Assembly: GCA_949296855.1 (NCBI GenBank)
Contig: CASFRN010000093.1
Span: 1-64,000 of the forward strand
Source of the DNA: an uncultured Bacteroides sp.
Lineage (GTDB): Bacteria; Bacteroidota; Bacteroidia; Bacteroidales; Bacteroidaceae
Direction of reading: 5' to 3'
DNA length: 64,000 nucleotides
The position numbers and the translations under genes are program-made. This document shows, in pieces, positions 28,636 to 36,654 of the stretch (position 1 is its first letter; each line of letters begins with the position of its first letter). A model generated the notes under the pieces. That model was not told the DNA's origin, did no database searches, and saw only the letters and a list, made by a program, of their open reading frames with translations.

Positions 28636-29923
28636 TTAATCATTTAACATCGTTTTAACTATCTCCCTTGAAACAGCAGTGATCAGAGGTACAACGACAG
28701 AGTTTCCACATTGTCTGTATGCTTGTACATCAGATACTTTATTTATAATATATTCATCAGGATATCCCATTAGACGTGCGCACTCTCTTGGAGTCAAACG
28801 CCTTGGATTCATGCCTTCTTGTGGAATTAGAATTTCTGAGCCATCCTTATAATATCTTGCACTTAGGGTACGGCTTATGCCATCCAAATCTACTAGGCCA
28901 AAACCGAATCCGTTTCCTTTGGCTTTATGCTTTTCTGCATATTGTTGTAGATATCCCCATAATTTATCAGAAAGAGTGTATTTCTTGTCTGGGTTGTATT
29001 CTAAAATATCTCGAAGCCTTTTAGGTGCATCTGGTGTTTGGGGAAATTTGAACTTCTCTTCACCACGATAACGGCGTTTGTCAAATCCGACTATCATGAT
29101 ACGTTCTCTATGCCTCTATGTTGAGGTACGTAGTCTTTTCCATCCATCACCCTGTAATAGACAGAATACTCCAACTCTTCCAATGTGGATTGAATTACTT
29201 TAAACGTATTTCCTTTATCGTGGGAAACCAAGTTTTTCACGTTTTCTAAAAAAAGGCTTTGGGTCTATGCTACTAATGATGTCTGCCACATCGAAAAATA
29301 ATGTTCCTTGTGTCTTATCTTTAAATCCCGTCTCCCGGCCCAAACTTTTCTTTTTGGATACTCCCGCAATGGAAAACGGTTGGCACGGGAAACCCGCACA
29401 AAGAATATCGAAATGTTCAGGGATGTATTTTTTTTGTCTCTTCTTTAGTTATATCACCAAAAGGCATTTCTCCGAAATTGGCTAAATATGTTTTTTGTGC
29501 AAAGGCGTTCCATTCGGATGAAAAAACACATTTTCCACCTTGTGCCTGCATGGCGAGCCGAAAGCCTCCCATCCCGGCAAATAGGTCTATGAAAGTAAAC
29601 TGATAATCTATCGGATCAGGAAAAGGTATTTGGAAAAAATCGCCGAACAAACCTGCTTGAAGAGGTTCTCTTAAGATGCTTTCTGCAATTTCAACTTGCG
29701 GATATTTGTATTCCAAATATTCCTTTAGATATTTTTGAGCCTCTTTCCTCGAAAAATCTTGTACAAAATCCGGATTGTGCAAATAGTGGGTTATTACCGC
29801 CAATTGGTTATCATAAGATTTTGGTCCATACATATATACTTGTACCTTTCCGCCAGAGGTTTCTTTGATGGAAATTTTCTCCGGGAAAGATGCAAGACTT
29901 ATGTTTTGAAATGTTACGCTCAT
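28636..29923 (-). pseudogene. dcm: EcoRII/Dcm-type DNA cytosine-5 methyltransferase, frameshifted
   Basis: The N-terminal frame (29923-29417) carries motif [19 protein letters not shown] and the C-terminal frame (29097-28636) carries ARLMGYPDEY and QCGNSVVVPL (motif X). Between them conceptual translation recovers the catalytic motif IV (GFPCQPFS) and LENVKNL. Reading is broken at an A8 run (coding strand; 29428-29435), near a T7 run (29248-29254) and at an 8-bp duplication (CTCTATG repeated at 29106-29112 and 29114-29120). All catalytic motifs survive but not in one frame. It partners the broken EcoRII-like endonuclease downstream. Confidence 0.85.
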
Positions 29924-29945
29924 GGAATGAATTTGTAAATGCGTG

Positions 29946-29953
29946 CAAATATA
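29946..29953 (-). promoter_or_regulatory. Predicted -7 box of the decayed dcm-EcoRII operon
   Basis: The minus strand reads TATATTTG, matching TAnnTTTG, 22 bases before the methylase start at 29923. No TTG lies 19 bases upstream. Confidence 0.4.
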
Positions 29954-29997
29954 CGATTTATCTTTGATATATTGTATTATTGTTATAGAAGTGATTT

Positions 29998-30170
29998 AGA
30001 GCCTGTTTAAATTTTCCGATAAAGTTTATTATCAGGTCTCTTATGAGTTTGTTTCCGGTCTGTTTTCCCGATTTTATGCGTCAGATAGCCCGCTATCCTC
30101 CTTATAAAATCAGAAAAACAGACCGGAAACAATCCTCAAAATAAACCTGAGCAAAATTTGAACAGGCTCT
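29998..30170. mobile_element. MITE-like palindromic element
   Basis: A 173-bp non-coding unit has 18-bp terminal inverted repeats with one mismatch: AGAGCCTGTTTAAATTTT at 29998-30015 and its complement at 30153-30170. A second pair of long inner arms (about 30051-30077 and 30103-30129, with GTTTCCGGTCTGTTTT) lets the whole element fold as one hairpin. The size and structure suggest a non-autonomous element. A lone copy of the terminal 12-mer AGAGCCTGTTTA lies at 48320-48331. Confidence 0.65.
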
Positions 30171-30179
30171 TAAACTTTT

Positions 30180-30645
30180 CTTTTTCCTTACACATTTTCT
30201 CAATAGCATAAAATATAGTTTCATGATTTCCGGTTTTTGAGAGTTGTATCAAAGCGATTCAGGATAGTCCTGTAACTGTCTATCCATACGTTTGTACGTT
30301 CTATGGAGTATCGTTCCCAGTACAACAATTCATCAAGGACTATATTGTCATTTGCCGTTCCATTTCTTTTGTTGATACAGATGTTTGCTACGGCTCATAG
30401 TTTTGAGACGGAATGAAGGGCCACGTAATCAAATCCGTCATCCGCATTCAGGAAAAGCGGTTTCCATTCACCTTTCTTACTCCACTTGTTACAATGATGA
30501 AATACAGCACCGTATTTCAAGCTCCTGTTGCTGAACAACTCTTTCACGGGAAGATATTCCCATTGGCATCCTTTGTCATATCTATGTTTGGTAATTTCCC
30601 CCTTCCCCCGTTTTGGTTGTCAAACCTTATTTTCGTGAGAATACT
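30180..30645 (-). mobile_element. IS5-type transposase remnant with internal deletion
   Basis: Leftward conceptual translation gives an N-terminal block (LPVKELFSNRSLKYGAVFHH, NKWSKKGEW) and, after a short junction, a C-terminal block (ERTNVWIDSYRTILNRFDTT) of an IS5-like transposase. The DDE core between them is missing and stops interrupt the rest. The family assignment is from recalled sequence patterns. It lies next to the MITE-like element and the decayed restriction genes. Confidence 0.6.
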
Positions 30646-30660
30646 CAAAGATACAAAAAA

Positions 30661-30700
30661 GCCAACTAATTTGAAATGCTTTGTGTATAAATTAGTTGGC
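30661..30700. terminator. Hairpin with flanking A and T runs
   Basis: GCCAACTAATTT (30661-30672) pairs perfectly with AAATTAGTTGGC (30689-30700). It is preceded by AAAAAA and followed by TTGTTTTTG, so it could end transcription in either direction. It may be an end structure of the IS5-type remnant. A TATCTTTG -7-like box on the minus strand (30646-30653) lies just beside it. Confidence 0.5.
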
Positions 30701-30739
30701 TTGTTTTTGCTATTTAATGAATATCCTTAATAAGTAGTG

Positions 30740-30791
30740 AATAATGAATAGTTAATAGTTTATGCTATTGCACTATCAACTATTCATTATT
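30740..30791 (-). terminator. Hairpin downstream of the kdgK-like gene
   Basis: Fourteen-base arms AATAATGAATAGTT (30740-30753) and its complement (30778-30791) form a perfect stem 9 bases after the kinase stop. The stem is AT-rich and no long T run follows, so termination strength is uncertain. Confidence 0.45.
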
Positions 30792-30799
30792 AACTAAAA

Positions 30800-31840
30800 T
30801 CATCGTGCCACTTCACCGGTTTCTTGCTTGACAAGCAAACCTTCTACTTCGCTTACCTTTACCATATTATAATCTCCGGCAATGGTGTTTTTCAGTACCG
30901 ATGCGGCGGTGGAAAAGTCTACACGTTTCTGTTCGTCTTCGAAAGCGTGCTGGGCGTAAAGCATGGCGCCGCAGAATGCATCGCCTACGCCTACGCAGTC
31001 TACCACCTCGTCAATGTCGAACACGCGCGTATGTTTCATGGTGCCGTGCGAATACAAGATGCCGGCAAACGTGTGGTGTACGGAGCTGATTACGTTGCGC
31101 AGGGCGATGTAGATGTATTTGCAATTAGGGACTTGCTCGCTGATGCCTTTGCAGAAAGTTTCGTATGCTTTTAAGTCGTATGCTTCTCCGCTTCGGGTCG
31201 CTTTGAATCCCGGCGCTTTCAGTCCGGTGACTAAGGCATATTCGCCTTCGCTTCCGAACATGATGTCGCTCGACGTCATCAGCGGGCGCAACACTTCTTG
31301 CGCCGTCTTTCCGTAATTCCACAGATTCTTGCGGTAGTTGATGTCATACGAAATGTGCAACCCCATTTCTTTTGCGATGCCGATGGCTTCTTTGCACACA
31401 TCGGCAAGTCCGGGTGTCAGTGCGGCATCGATGCCTGACCAGTGGAAGATGGCGGCGTCTTTGAATGCGTCGCGCCAGTTGATCATGCCCGGCTTCAGTT
31501 CGGAGAAAGCCGAACTCTCTCGGTCGTAAATGACTTTCGAGTTGCGCATGGCTGCCGCCTTTTCCATATAATAAGTTCCTAACCGTTTCCCTCCGATGAG
31601 GATATGCTTGGTACCGATGTTGTGTGAGCGTAGTTCTGCCAGGCAAGTGTCGCCCAAAGCGTTTTCAGGCAGGCGGGTAATGAATTCTACTTCTCCGCCA
31701 AAGTTGGCTGCCGAGATGGCTACGTTGGCTTCGCTTCCGCCATAGTTCACTAAGAAGTCGCGGCTTTGCTGGATGCGCAGATTATCGGGGGTGGTGAGGC
31801 GCAGCATAATTTCGCCGAATGTTACGATTTTCTTTTTCAT
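30800..31840 (-). CDS. kdgK: PfkB family sugar kinase, probable 2-dehydro-3-deoxygluconokinase
   Basis: The start is taken at 31840 (MKKKIVTFGEIMLRL); the longer frame begins beyond the predicted promoter. The 346-residue protein has the ribokinase fold: VNYGGSEANVAISAANFGG for the substrate glycine pair, and near the C-terminus DEVVDCVGVGDAFCGAMLY with the catalytic Asp in the GxGD motif. The overall pattern fits KDG kinases, which phosphorylate 2-keto-3-deoxygluconate from uronate breakdown; other sugar substrates are possible. It stands alone, downstream of ackA. Confidence 0.85.
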   Translation of the reverse strand: MKKKIVTFGEIMLRLTTPDNLRIQQSRDFLVNYGGSEANVAISAANFGGEVEFITRLPENALGDTCLAELRSHNIGTKHILIGGKRLGTYYMEKAAAMRNSKVIYDRESSAFSELKPGMINWRDAFKDAAIFHWSGIDAALTPGLADVCKEAIGIAKEMGLHISYDINYRKNLWNYGKTAQEVLRPLMTSSDIMFGSEGEYALVTGLKAPGFKATRSGEAYDLKAYETFCKGISEQVPNCKYIYIALRNVISSVHHTFAGILYSHGTMKHTRVFDIDEVVDCVGVGDAFCGAMLYAQHAFEDEQKRVDFSTAASVLKNTIAGDYNMVKVSEVEGLLVKQETGEVAR

Positions 31841-31892
31841 GATGCTATGTTTTTGATTTTTTGGCTTTTGTTTTTTGCATATAAAAAAAAGA

Positions 31893-31960
31893 GACATCCT
31901 TATCTGTCGCTTTCTCTATCAAGCATCGCAAAGATAGTGAAAAGGACGTATAAGGATGTC
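31893..31960 (-). terminator. ackA terminator hairpin with a kdgK -7 box in its loop
   Basis: On the minus strand GACATCCTTAT's complement arms (31950-31960 and 31893-31903, 11 bp perfect) form a stem followed by TCTCTTTTTTTT, a typical intrinsic terminator 22 bases after the ackA stop. The 46-base loop contains TATCTTTG (31929-31936 on the minus strand), a perfect -7 box facing the kinase gene. Confidence 0.6.
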
Positions 31961-31982
31961 CCTCGGTTGGTCTATTTAATGA

Positions 31983-33191
31983 TTATTTATTATTGCGTTC
32001 GTTCAGGATGTTCATCGTGTCGGTAGCGATGGTCAGTTCTTCATCGGTGGGGATGACTACAACCTTCACTTTCGAGTCGTCGGTAGAGATGACGGCTTCT
32101 TCGCCGCGCACTTTGTTGCGTTCGTCGTCTATCTTTACGCCTAAGTATGCTAAGTTTTTGCAGACGGCCGCGCGTGCGCTCGATTGGTTTTCGCCCACAC
32201 CGCCGGTAAACAAGATGATATCTACGCCGTTCATGGCGGCAGCGTATGCTCCGATGTATTTAGTAATGCGGTAGAAATACATCTTTTCGGTCAGGATGGC
32301 GCGCTCTTCTCCTTTTTGCGCGGCGGCTTCCAGTTCGCGCATATCGCTCGATTTTTCGAACATGCCCATCACGCCGCTCTTCTTGTTCAGTAAGGTCGAC
32401 ATCTCATCGGGGGTCAGCCCTTCTTTCTTCATGATGTAAGTGATGGCTCCGCCGTCGATGTCACCGCTGCGGGTACCCATCATCAAGCCTTCCAGCGGAG
32501 TCAGTCCCATGCTGGTATCGATACATTTGCCGTCTTTTACTGCTGCGATAGAGCCTCCGTTGCCGATGTGGCAAGTGATGATGCGGGTGCCTTCCTGCGG
32601 GATGCCCAAGAATTCGCATACGCGTTTGGATACGTAGCGGTGGGAAGTTCCGTGGAAGCCGTAACGGCGGATGCCGTATTTCTCAAAGTAGCGGTAAGGG
32701 ATGGCGTACAGGTAGGCGTAGTCGGGCATGGTTTGGTGGAAAGCCGTGTCGAATACAGCTACTTGAGGCACTTCGGGCAGCAGTTTCTGTACGGCGTAGA
32801 TGCCTTTCAGGTTGGCCGGGTTATGGAGCGGGCCTAAGTCGCAGCATTCTTCCACGGCAGCGATGACAGCATCGTCAATCAGCACCGAGCCGCTGAACTT
32901 GGTTCCTCCGTGCAGCACACGGTGGCCTACGGCGTTGATTTCGTGCAGGTCTTTCACTGCTCCATATTCGGCGCTGGTCAGTGTATCGAAGATAAACTGT
33001 ACGCCGGTAGTATGTTCGGGCACGTCTTTTTCAATGATTTTCTTTTCTCCGCCCGGCAAGGTCAGTTTCAGGAAAGAGCCGGGCAGACCGATTTTTTCGA
33101 TGCCTCCTTGTGCGAGGACTTGTTTGGTAGTCATTTCATACAGCTTGTACTTGATGGACGAGCTGCCGCAATTAAGTACTAATACTTTCAT
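31983..33191 (-). CDS. ackA: Acetate kinase
   Basis: The 402-residue protein begins MKVLVLNCGSSSIKYKLYE, the ASKHA phosphate-1 loop of acetate kinase. Family signatures follow: GHRVLHGGTKF, VAVFDTAFHQTMP, YGFHGTSHRYVS, CHIGNGGSIAAV (phosphate-2) and LFTGGVGENQSSAR. It converts acetyl phosphate and ADP to acetate and ATP, the main energy-yielding acetate route in fermenting Bacteroides. It follows pta with a repeat-bearing 119-bp spacer. Confidence 0.97.
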   Translation of the reverse strand: MKVLVLNCGSSSIKYKLYEMTTKQVLAQGGIEKIGLPGSFLKLTLPGGEKKIIEKDVPEHTTGVQFIFDTLTSAEYGAVKDLHEINAVGHRVLHGGTKFSGSVLIDDAVIAAVEECCDLGPLHNPANLKGIYAVQKLLPEVPQVAVFDTAFHQTMPDYAYLYAIPYRYFEKYGIRRYGFHGTSHRYVSKRVCEFLGIPQEGTRIITCHIGNGGSIAAVKDGKCIDTSMGLTPLEGLMMGTRSGDIDGGAITYIMKKEGLTPDEMSTLLNKKSGVMGMFEKSSDMRELEAAAQKGEERAILTEKMYFYRITKYIGAYAAAMNGVDIILFTGGVGENQSSARAAVCKNLAYLGVKIDDERNKVRGEEAVISTDDSKVKVVVIPTDEELTIATDTMNILNERNNK

Positions 33192-33224
33192 ATATGCTTT
33201 TATTGATTTTTAAGGTTATGAAAT

Positions 33225-33303
33225 AAAACGCAGATTTGCGCAGATTAACGTGGTTTTTTTTATTCCCTCTTAATCTGCGAAAATCTGTGTTAATCTGCGT
33301 TTT
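33225..33303. repeat. CTGCG/CTGTG-type palindromic element between pta and ackA
   Basis: AAAACGCAGATT (33225-33236) is a perfect inverted match to AATCTGCGTTTT (33292-33303). Internally a second GCGCAGATTAA pairs with TTAATCTGCG. Direct repetition of AATCTGYG also occurs. The style resembles the CACAGA-type elements at 60020 and 62783. Confidence 0.7.
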
Positions 33304-33310
33304 AATAGAA

Positions 33311-34324
33311 TTATTTTTCCGCTTTAGCGGCAATAGCCTGATTAGCGGTGATGGCAATCATTTTGTAAACGTCTTCGATGCAGCAGCCGCGTGACAGGTC
33401 GTTTACCGGACGTGCGATACCCTGGAGGATAGGGCCTACAGCGGTAGCGTGGCCCAGGCGTTCCACCAGTTTGTAAGAGATGTTGCCTACTTCCAGACAC
33501 GGAACGACCAGTACGTTGGCGCGTCCTGCAATTTCCGAACCCGGTGCTTTGCTTTGTCCGATTCTCGGAACCAAAGCGGCGTCGGCCTGCATTTCGCCGT
33601 CGATTTTCAAGGTCGGGTCTATTGCTTTTGCCTTGCCCAATGCTTCTACCACTTTGTCTACCACCTCGTGTTTAGCCGAGCCTTTCGTAGAGAAACTCAG
33701 CATGGCTACACGCGGGTCGATGCCTGCGACGGCTTTTGCGGTACGGGCGGTGCAGACTGCAATCTGTGCCAATTGGTCAGCGTCGGGAACCGGAGTAACC
33801 GCTACGTCACCCATTACGATGACACCGTTTTCTCCACATTCGGGAGCGTGGGTTAAAAGTAGCATGGCACCCGATACGCACGTGATGCCCGGAGCGGTCT
33901 TGATGATTTGCAATGCCGGACGCAATACGTTTCCTGTCGTGTTGCGTGCGCCGGCCAACTGGCCGTCGGCATCGCCTGATTTAATCATCAGACAGCCGTA
34001 GTACAACGGGTCATTCACCAACTTGCGGGCTTCTTCGATGGTCATGCCTTTTTTCTTGCGCAGTTCGCATAACAGTTGTGCGTATTCTTCTTTCTTCGGA
34101 CTGGTTTCGGGGTTGATGATGGTAGCTTTATGGATATTTCCCAAGCCCCATTCTTTTGCCAAGTCCATGATTTCATCGGGATTGCCCAACAGAATCAGGT
34201 CGGCTACACCGTCTGTCAATATCTGATTGGCAGCTTTCAAAGTACGTTCTTCTGTTCCTTCCGGAAGCACGATGCGCTGTTTGTTTGCTTTAGCGCGTTC
34301 AACGATTTGACTAATTAAATCCAT
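33311..34324 (-). CDS. pta: Phosphate acetyltransferase
   Basis: The 337-residue protein is a short, single-domain Pta. Conserved blocks are IVLPEGTEERTLKAANQIL, GDADGQLAGARNTTGNVLRP, MLSFSTKGSAKHE, KIDGEMQADAAL and the late NDLSRGCCIEDVYKMIAITA. It makes acetyl phosphate from acetyl-CoA for AckA. The N-terminal regulatory domains of long Pta forms are absent. It is the first gene of the pta-ackA unit; a -7 box lies 69 bases upstream. Confidence 0.96.
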   Translation of the reverse strand: MDLISQIVERAKANKQRIVLPEGTEERTLKAANQILTDGVADLILLGNPDEIMDLAKEWGLGNIHKATIINPETSPKKEEYAQLLCELRKKKGMTIEEARKLVNDPLYYGCLMIKSGDADGQLAGARNTTGNVLRPALQIIKTAPGITCVSGAMLLLTHAPECGENGVIVMGDVAVTPVPDADQLAQIAVCTARTAKAVAGIDPRVAMLSFSTKGSAKHEVVDKVVEALGKAKAIDPTLKIDGEMQADAALVPRIGQSKAPGSEIAGRANVLVVPCLEVGNISYKLVERLGHATAVGPILQGIARPVNDLSRGCCIEDVYKMIAITANQAIAAKAEK

Positions 34325-34392
34325 GACTTTATTTTGTTAAAATTGTGAATTGTCTTTGTTGTGTGCGATAACAGCCGCCCGTTACCACACTG

Positions 34393-34400
34393 CAAAAATA
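34393..34400 (-). promoter_or_regulatory. Predicted -7 box of pta-ackA
   Basis: The minus strand reads TATTTTTG, matching TAnnTTTG. Transcription would start near 34386, about 60 bases before the pta ATG. The -33 TTG candidates have spacings of 16 and 24, not the optimal 19. Confidence 0.45.
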
Positions 34401-34525
34401 CGCTTTTTTGTAATATCAAGTTTGCAAAGGGGCTTTTTTTTTCGTGCAGCACAAGATTTTTTTATATGTTTGACAGCAGGGAAAAGAAAAAACTCGGTTT
34501 TGTGGCAAGATAACGCCGGAATGTG

Positions 34526-34533
34526 TACCTTTG
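34526..34533 (+). promoter_or_regulatory. Predicted -7 box of the lrgA-lrgB pair
   Basis: TACCTTTG is a perfect match to TAnnTTTG, 33 bases before the lrgA-like start. A TTTTG at 34498-34502 is spaced 23 bases away, slightly too far. Confidence 0.5.
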
Positions 34534-34566
34534 CAGCCGTTTTCGATAAGTAATTGTTTTTAGGAT

Positions 34567-34917
34567 ATGGTTCGTCAGTGTTCAATCTTGTTTGGATGCC
34601 TTGCGTTGGGTGAACTGGTGGTTTATCTGACGGGAATCCACTTGCCTTCAAGCATCATCGGTATGCTGCTGCTTACGTTATTTTTGCAGTTAGGGTGGAT
34701 TAAATTGGAATGGGTGCAAGGATTAAGCGATTTTTTGGTTGCCAATTTAGGCTTTTTCTTTGTCCCTTCGGGAGTGGCGTTAATGCTTTATTTCGATATC
34801 ATTAAAGCGCAGTTTTGGCCCATTGTGATTGCCACGTTGGCCAGTACGGTGTTGGTGTTGGTCGTTACAGGTTGGGTTCATCAAATCGTCAGGAAACATG
34901 GATTTTTTCACAAATAA
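34567..34917 (+). CDS. lrgA: CidA/LrgA family holin-like membrane protein
   Basis: The 116-residue protein has four predicted membrane helices. Family landmarks are the HLPSSIIGMLLL segment near residue 25 and LGFFFVPSGVALM near residue 58. CidA/LrgA proteins are holin-like and work with CidB/LrgB in murein hydrolase control, pyruvate or solute export. The next gene starts 20 bases before its stop, so the two are translationally coupled. Confidence 0.9.
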   Translation: MVRQCSILFGCLALGELVVYLTGIHLPSSIIGMLLLTLFLQLGWIKLEWVQGLSDFLVANLGFFFVPSGVALMLYFDIIKAQFWPIVIATLASTVLVLVVTGWVHQIVRKHGFFHK

Positions 34918-35593
34918 GTTCTTTTTGCTTGCCGTCACTTTCGGTTTCTATTTCTTATCGAAAGTCATTCAGAAGAAGACAGGATGGATTGTTCTGAACC
35001 CCATTTTGCTTGCCATTGCTTTGCTGATATGCTTTTTGCAATGTACGGGCGTTTCGTATGATACGTATTCCGAAGCCGGGTCTTTGGTTGAGTTTTGGTT
35101 GAAGCCCGCCGTAGTAGCGTTGGGGGTTCCTTTGTATTTGCAGTTGAAAATGATACGGAAGCAATTGTTGCCGATTATCGTTTCGCAGTTGGCTGGATGT
35201 GTGGTAGGGCTGGTTGCGGTGACCATTATCGCCAAAGTGATGGGAGCATCGCCCGAAGTCATCATGTCGTTGGCTCCGAAGTCGGTTACTACCCCGATTG
35301 CGATGGAAGTGTCGGCTTCGGTAGGCGGCATTCCGTCGCTGACGGCAGCCGTAGTGATTGTAGTGGGGTTGTTCGGCGCCATCTGCGGTTTTAAGGTGTT
35401 GCAGGTGGGGCATGTAGGCAGCCCCATTGCGCAAGGGCTTTCTATGGGGACGGCTTCTCATGCCGTAGGCACTTCGCGGGCCATGGAAGTGAGCGGTAAA
35501 TATGGTGCTTACGCTAGCCTAGGCCTGACGCTGAACGGCATCCTCACCGCTTTGCTCGCCCCTACCATCCTGCATCTGTTGGGGCTTTACTGA
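34898..35593 (+). CDS. lrgB: CidB/LrgB family membrane protein
   Basis: The start is set at 34898 (MDFFTNKFFLLAVTFG), since the longer frame is inside the lrgA reading region. The 231-residue protein has about seven helices. Hallmarks of LrgB are LNPILLAIALLICFL, WLKPAVVALGVPLYLQ, SLAPKSVTTPIAMEVSASVGG and LSMGTASHAVGTSRAMEV. It forms the partner of the LrgA-like protein in the inner membrane; in other bacteria the pair affects lysis or pyruvate transport. Confidence 0.92.
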   Translation: MDFFTNKFFLLAVTFGFYFLSKVIQKKTGWIVLNPILLAIALLICFLQCTGVSYDTYSEAGSLVEFWLKPAVVALGVPLYLQLKMIRKQLLPIIVSQLAGCVVGLVAVTIIAKVMGASPEVIMSLAPKSVTTPIAMEVSASVGGIPSLTAAVVIVVGLFGAICGFKVLQVGHVGSPIAQGLSMGTASHAVGTSRAMEVSGKYGAYASLGLTLNGILTALLAPTILHLLGLY

Positions 35594-35612
35594 TGCTTTT
35601 CATTCCGGCGCG

Positions 35613-35651
35613 CAAGTTATCAACAGTTATGAACAGCCTGTTGATAACTTG
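35613..35651 (+). terminator. Hairpin downstream of lrgB
   Basis: CAAGTTATCAACAG (35613-35626) pairs perfectly with CTGTTGATAACTTG (35638-35651) around an 11-base loop, 20 bases after lrgB. No long T run follows. Each arm holds TTATCAACA, one change from the DnaA-box consensus, which is probably coincidental. Confidence 0.5.
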
Positions 35652-35717
35652 TTCGTATCCGTATGGAAACCTGTTTCCGTATGGCTGGCAATCTGTTTTC
35701 AGTCCTTTTGGTTTTAT

Positions 35718-35801
35718 GTTCCGCCAGCCGGAATGTACGTTCCGCCAGCCGGAATATACGTTCCGCCCGCTGGAATGTACGTTCCAGCCGCCGGAATGTA
35801 A
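35718..35801. repeat. Four tandem 21-bp units with GTAC-centred palindromes
   Basis: The unit GTTCCGCCAGCCGGAATGTA plus C occurs at 35718, 35739, 35760 and 35781 with small changes. Each junction forms the palindrome GGAATGTACGTTCC or a variant. An open frame through it would encode a repetitive low-complexity peptide and is probably not a gene. The layout recalls the GTAC palindromes at 12654-12757. Confidence 0.8.
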
Positions 35802-36203
35802 AACTTACCTGTCTTTGCAGATAAAATAATACCGCTCCGCAAGAAAACGGAACGGCACCGGAATAGGTTTTGATTTGTTTGGGTTCAACCGTTTGCCGTT
35901 ATTGGCAAGCAAACCTGCGCAGAACGGCGCAAATAAAACGGAGACTGTTAAATCTGCATTTCTGACGGGTAACGAATAGGAAACCGTTTTCCTGCCGCAA
36001 TCCGCTTTGAAACGCTTTTCAGTCTTTTGCCCCAACTTCCGCAATTTTCTCCTAATTGCTTAAATTTCAATTCCTATTGCATTAATTCGCCGAAATTTGG
36101 CGATTATTCCAGAGATTCTCCGTAACTTTAGTCTCTGAGAACATAGTGGCAATCGCTTAAATGTTATATATTTAGACACTATAAATTTAATGCTTTTATC
36201 GCT
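35802..36203. other. Intergenic stretch with no recognised gene
   Basis: This 400-bp stretch follows the tandem repeat. I see no convincing frame, RNA gene or transposase. TAACTTTA at 36123-36130 is a near match to a -7 box and could drive the small membrane-protein gene starting at 36204; a TTG at 36097-36099 is 23 bases upstream of it. Confidence 0.4.
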
Positions 36204-36456
36204 ATGCTCCTAATTATCAAACGAATAATTTTAATTTTTATATCAACGTTAATTTTAGGCATTATGATGGGATATTGGATTTTTGTATTCGTATTGTTTT
36301 CTTTTCATAGCATTCATTGTGGTTACGTTGATAGACATTATGAAACAGAGCCGGTTGACTGCGATGGGTAAAATAGTATGGGCGGCAGTGGTTTTAGGTT
36401 TTCCCTTTATCGGGTCGGCTGTTTATTATTGGATTGTGCCTTTACGGAAACGGTAA
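36204..36456 (+). pseudogene. Small membrane protein of PLDc_N type, apparently frameshifted
   Basis: A first frame from 36204 (MLLIIKRIILIFISTL, to 36371) gives two hydrophobic stretches ending VFVLFSF. A second frame without an upstream start continues with FIAFIVVTLIDIMKQSRLT, then KIVWAAVVLGFPFIGSAVYYW and stops at 36456. Joined in the T-rich run near 36296-36306 they make a protein of about 83 residues that resembles the PLDc N-terminal two-helix domain (xWxxVVLxFPxIGxxxYY). It is either a frameshifted remnant or a sequencing error. A 38-residue frame from 36340 could also be translated. Confidence 0.55.
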
Positions 36457-36484
36457 CTGAAAAGCGGGTGATAGTAAAGAAGTG

Positions 36485-36518
36485 AAGCCCCGCGGCGCGC
36501 TCGAACGCTGCGGGGCTT
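36485..36518 (+). terminator. GC-rich intrinsic terminator
   Basis: AAGCCCCGC (36485-36493) pairs with GCGGGGCTT (36510-36518) 28 bases after the small membrane-protein frame. Only a short T run (CTTTG) follows. It may also serve the minus-strand gene cluster from the other side. Confidence 0.6.
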
Positions 36519-36654
36519 TGGTGGGTCATAAAGAAAAGTGTGATATTGTCTTTCTTTCCATGCGCTATTCGGCAAGGTTTTGCATTTATAGGTTGAAGGA
36601 CAGAAAAGCGGTAATTATTCTATTGGCTCTTTGCGTAGTATATTCCTGAAAAAG

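Noticed and set aside
28776..29071. Plus-strand frames opposite the dcm-like gene
   Set aside because: They are antisense to methylase motifs that read clearly on the minus strand.
29998..30170. Retron or structured RNA gene at the hairpin element
   Set aside because: Terminal inverted repeats and the neighbouring transposase remnants fit a MITE-like element better, and no reverse transcriptase is in the window.
35613..35651. DnaA-box-like TTATCAACA pair as a replication origin
   Set aside because: Only two inverted sites that are also the arms of a hairpin after lrgB; no dnaA, no AT-rich unwinding region, no further boxes.
35593..35829. Plus-strand frame of 78 codons after lrgB
   Set aside because: Half of it is the 21-bp tandem repeat translated as a repetitive peptide; no ribosome-binding or family support.
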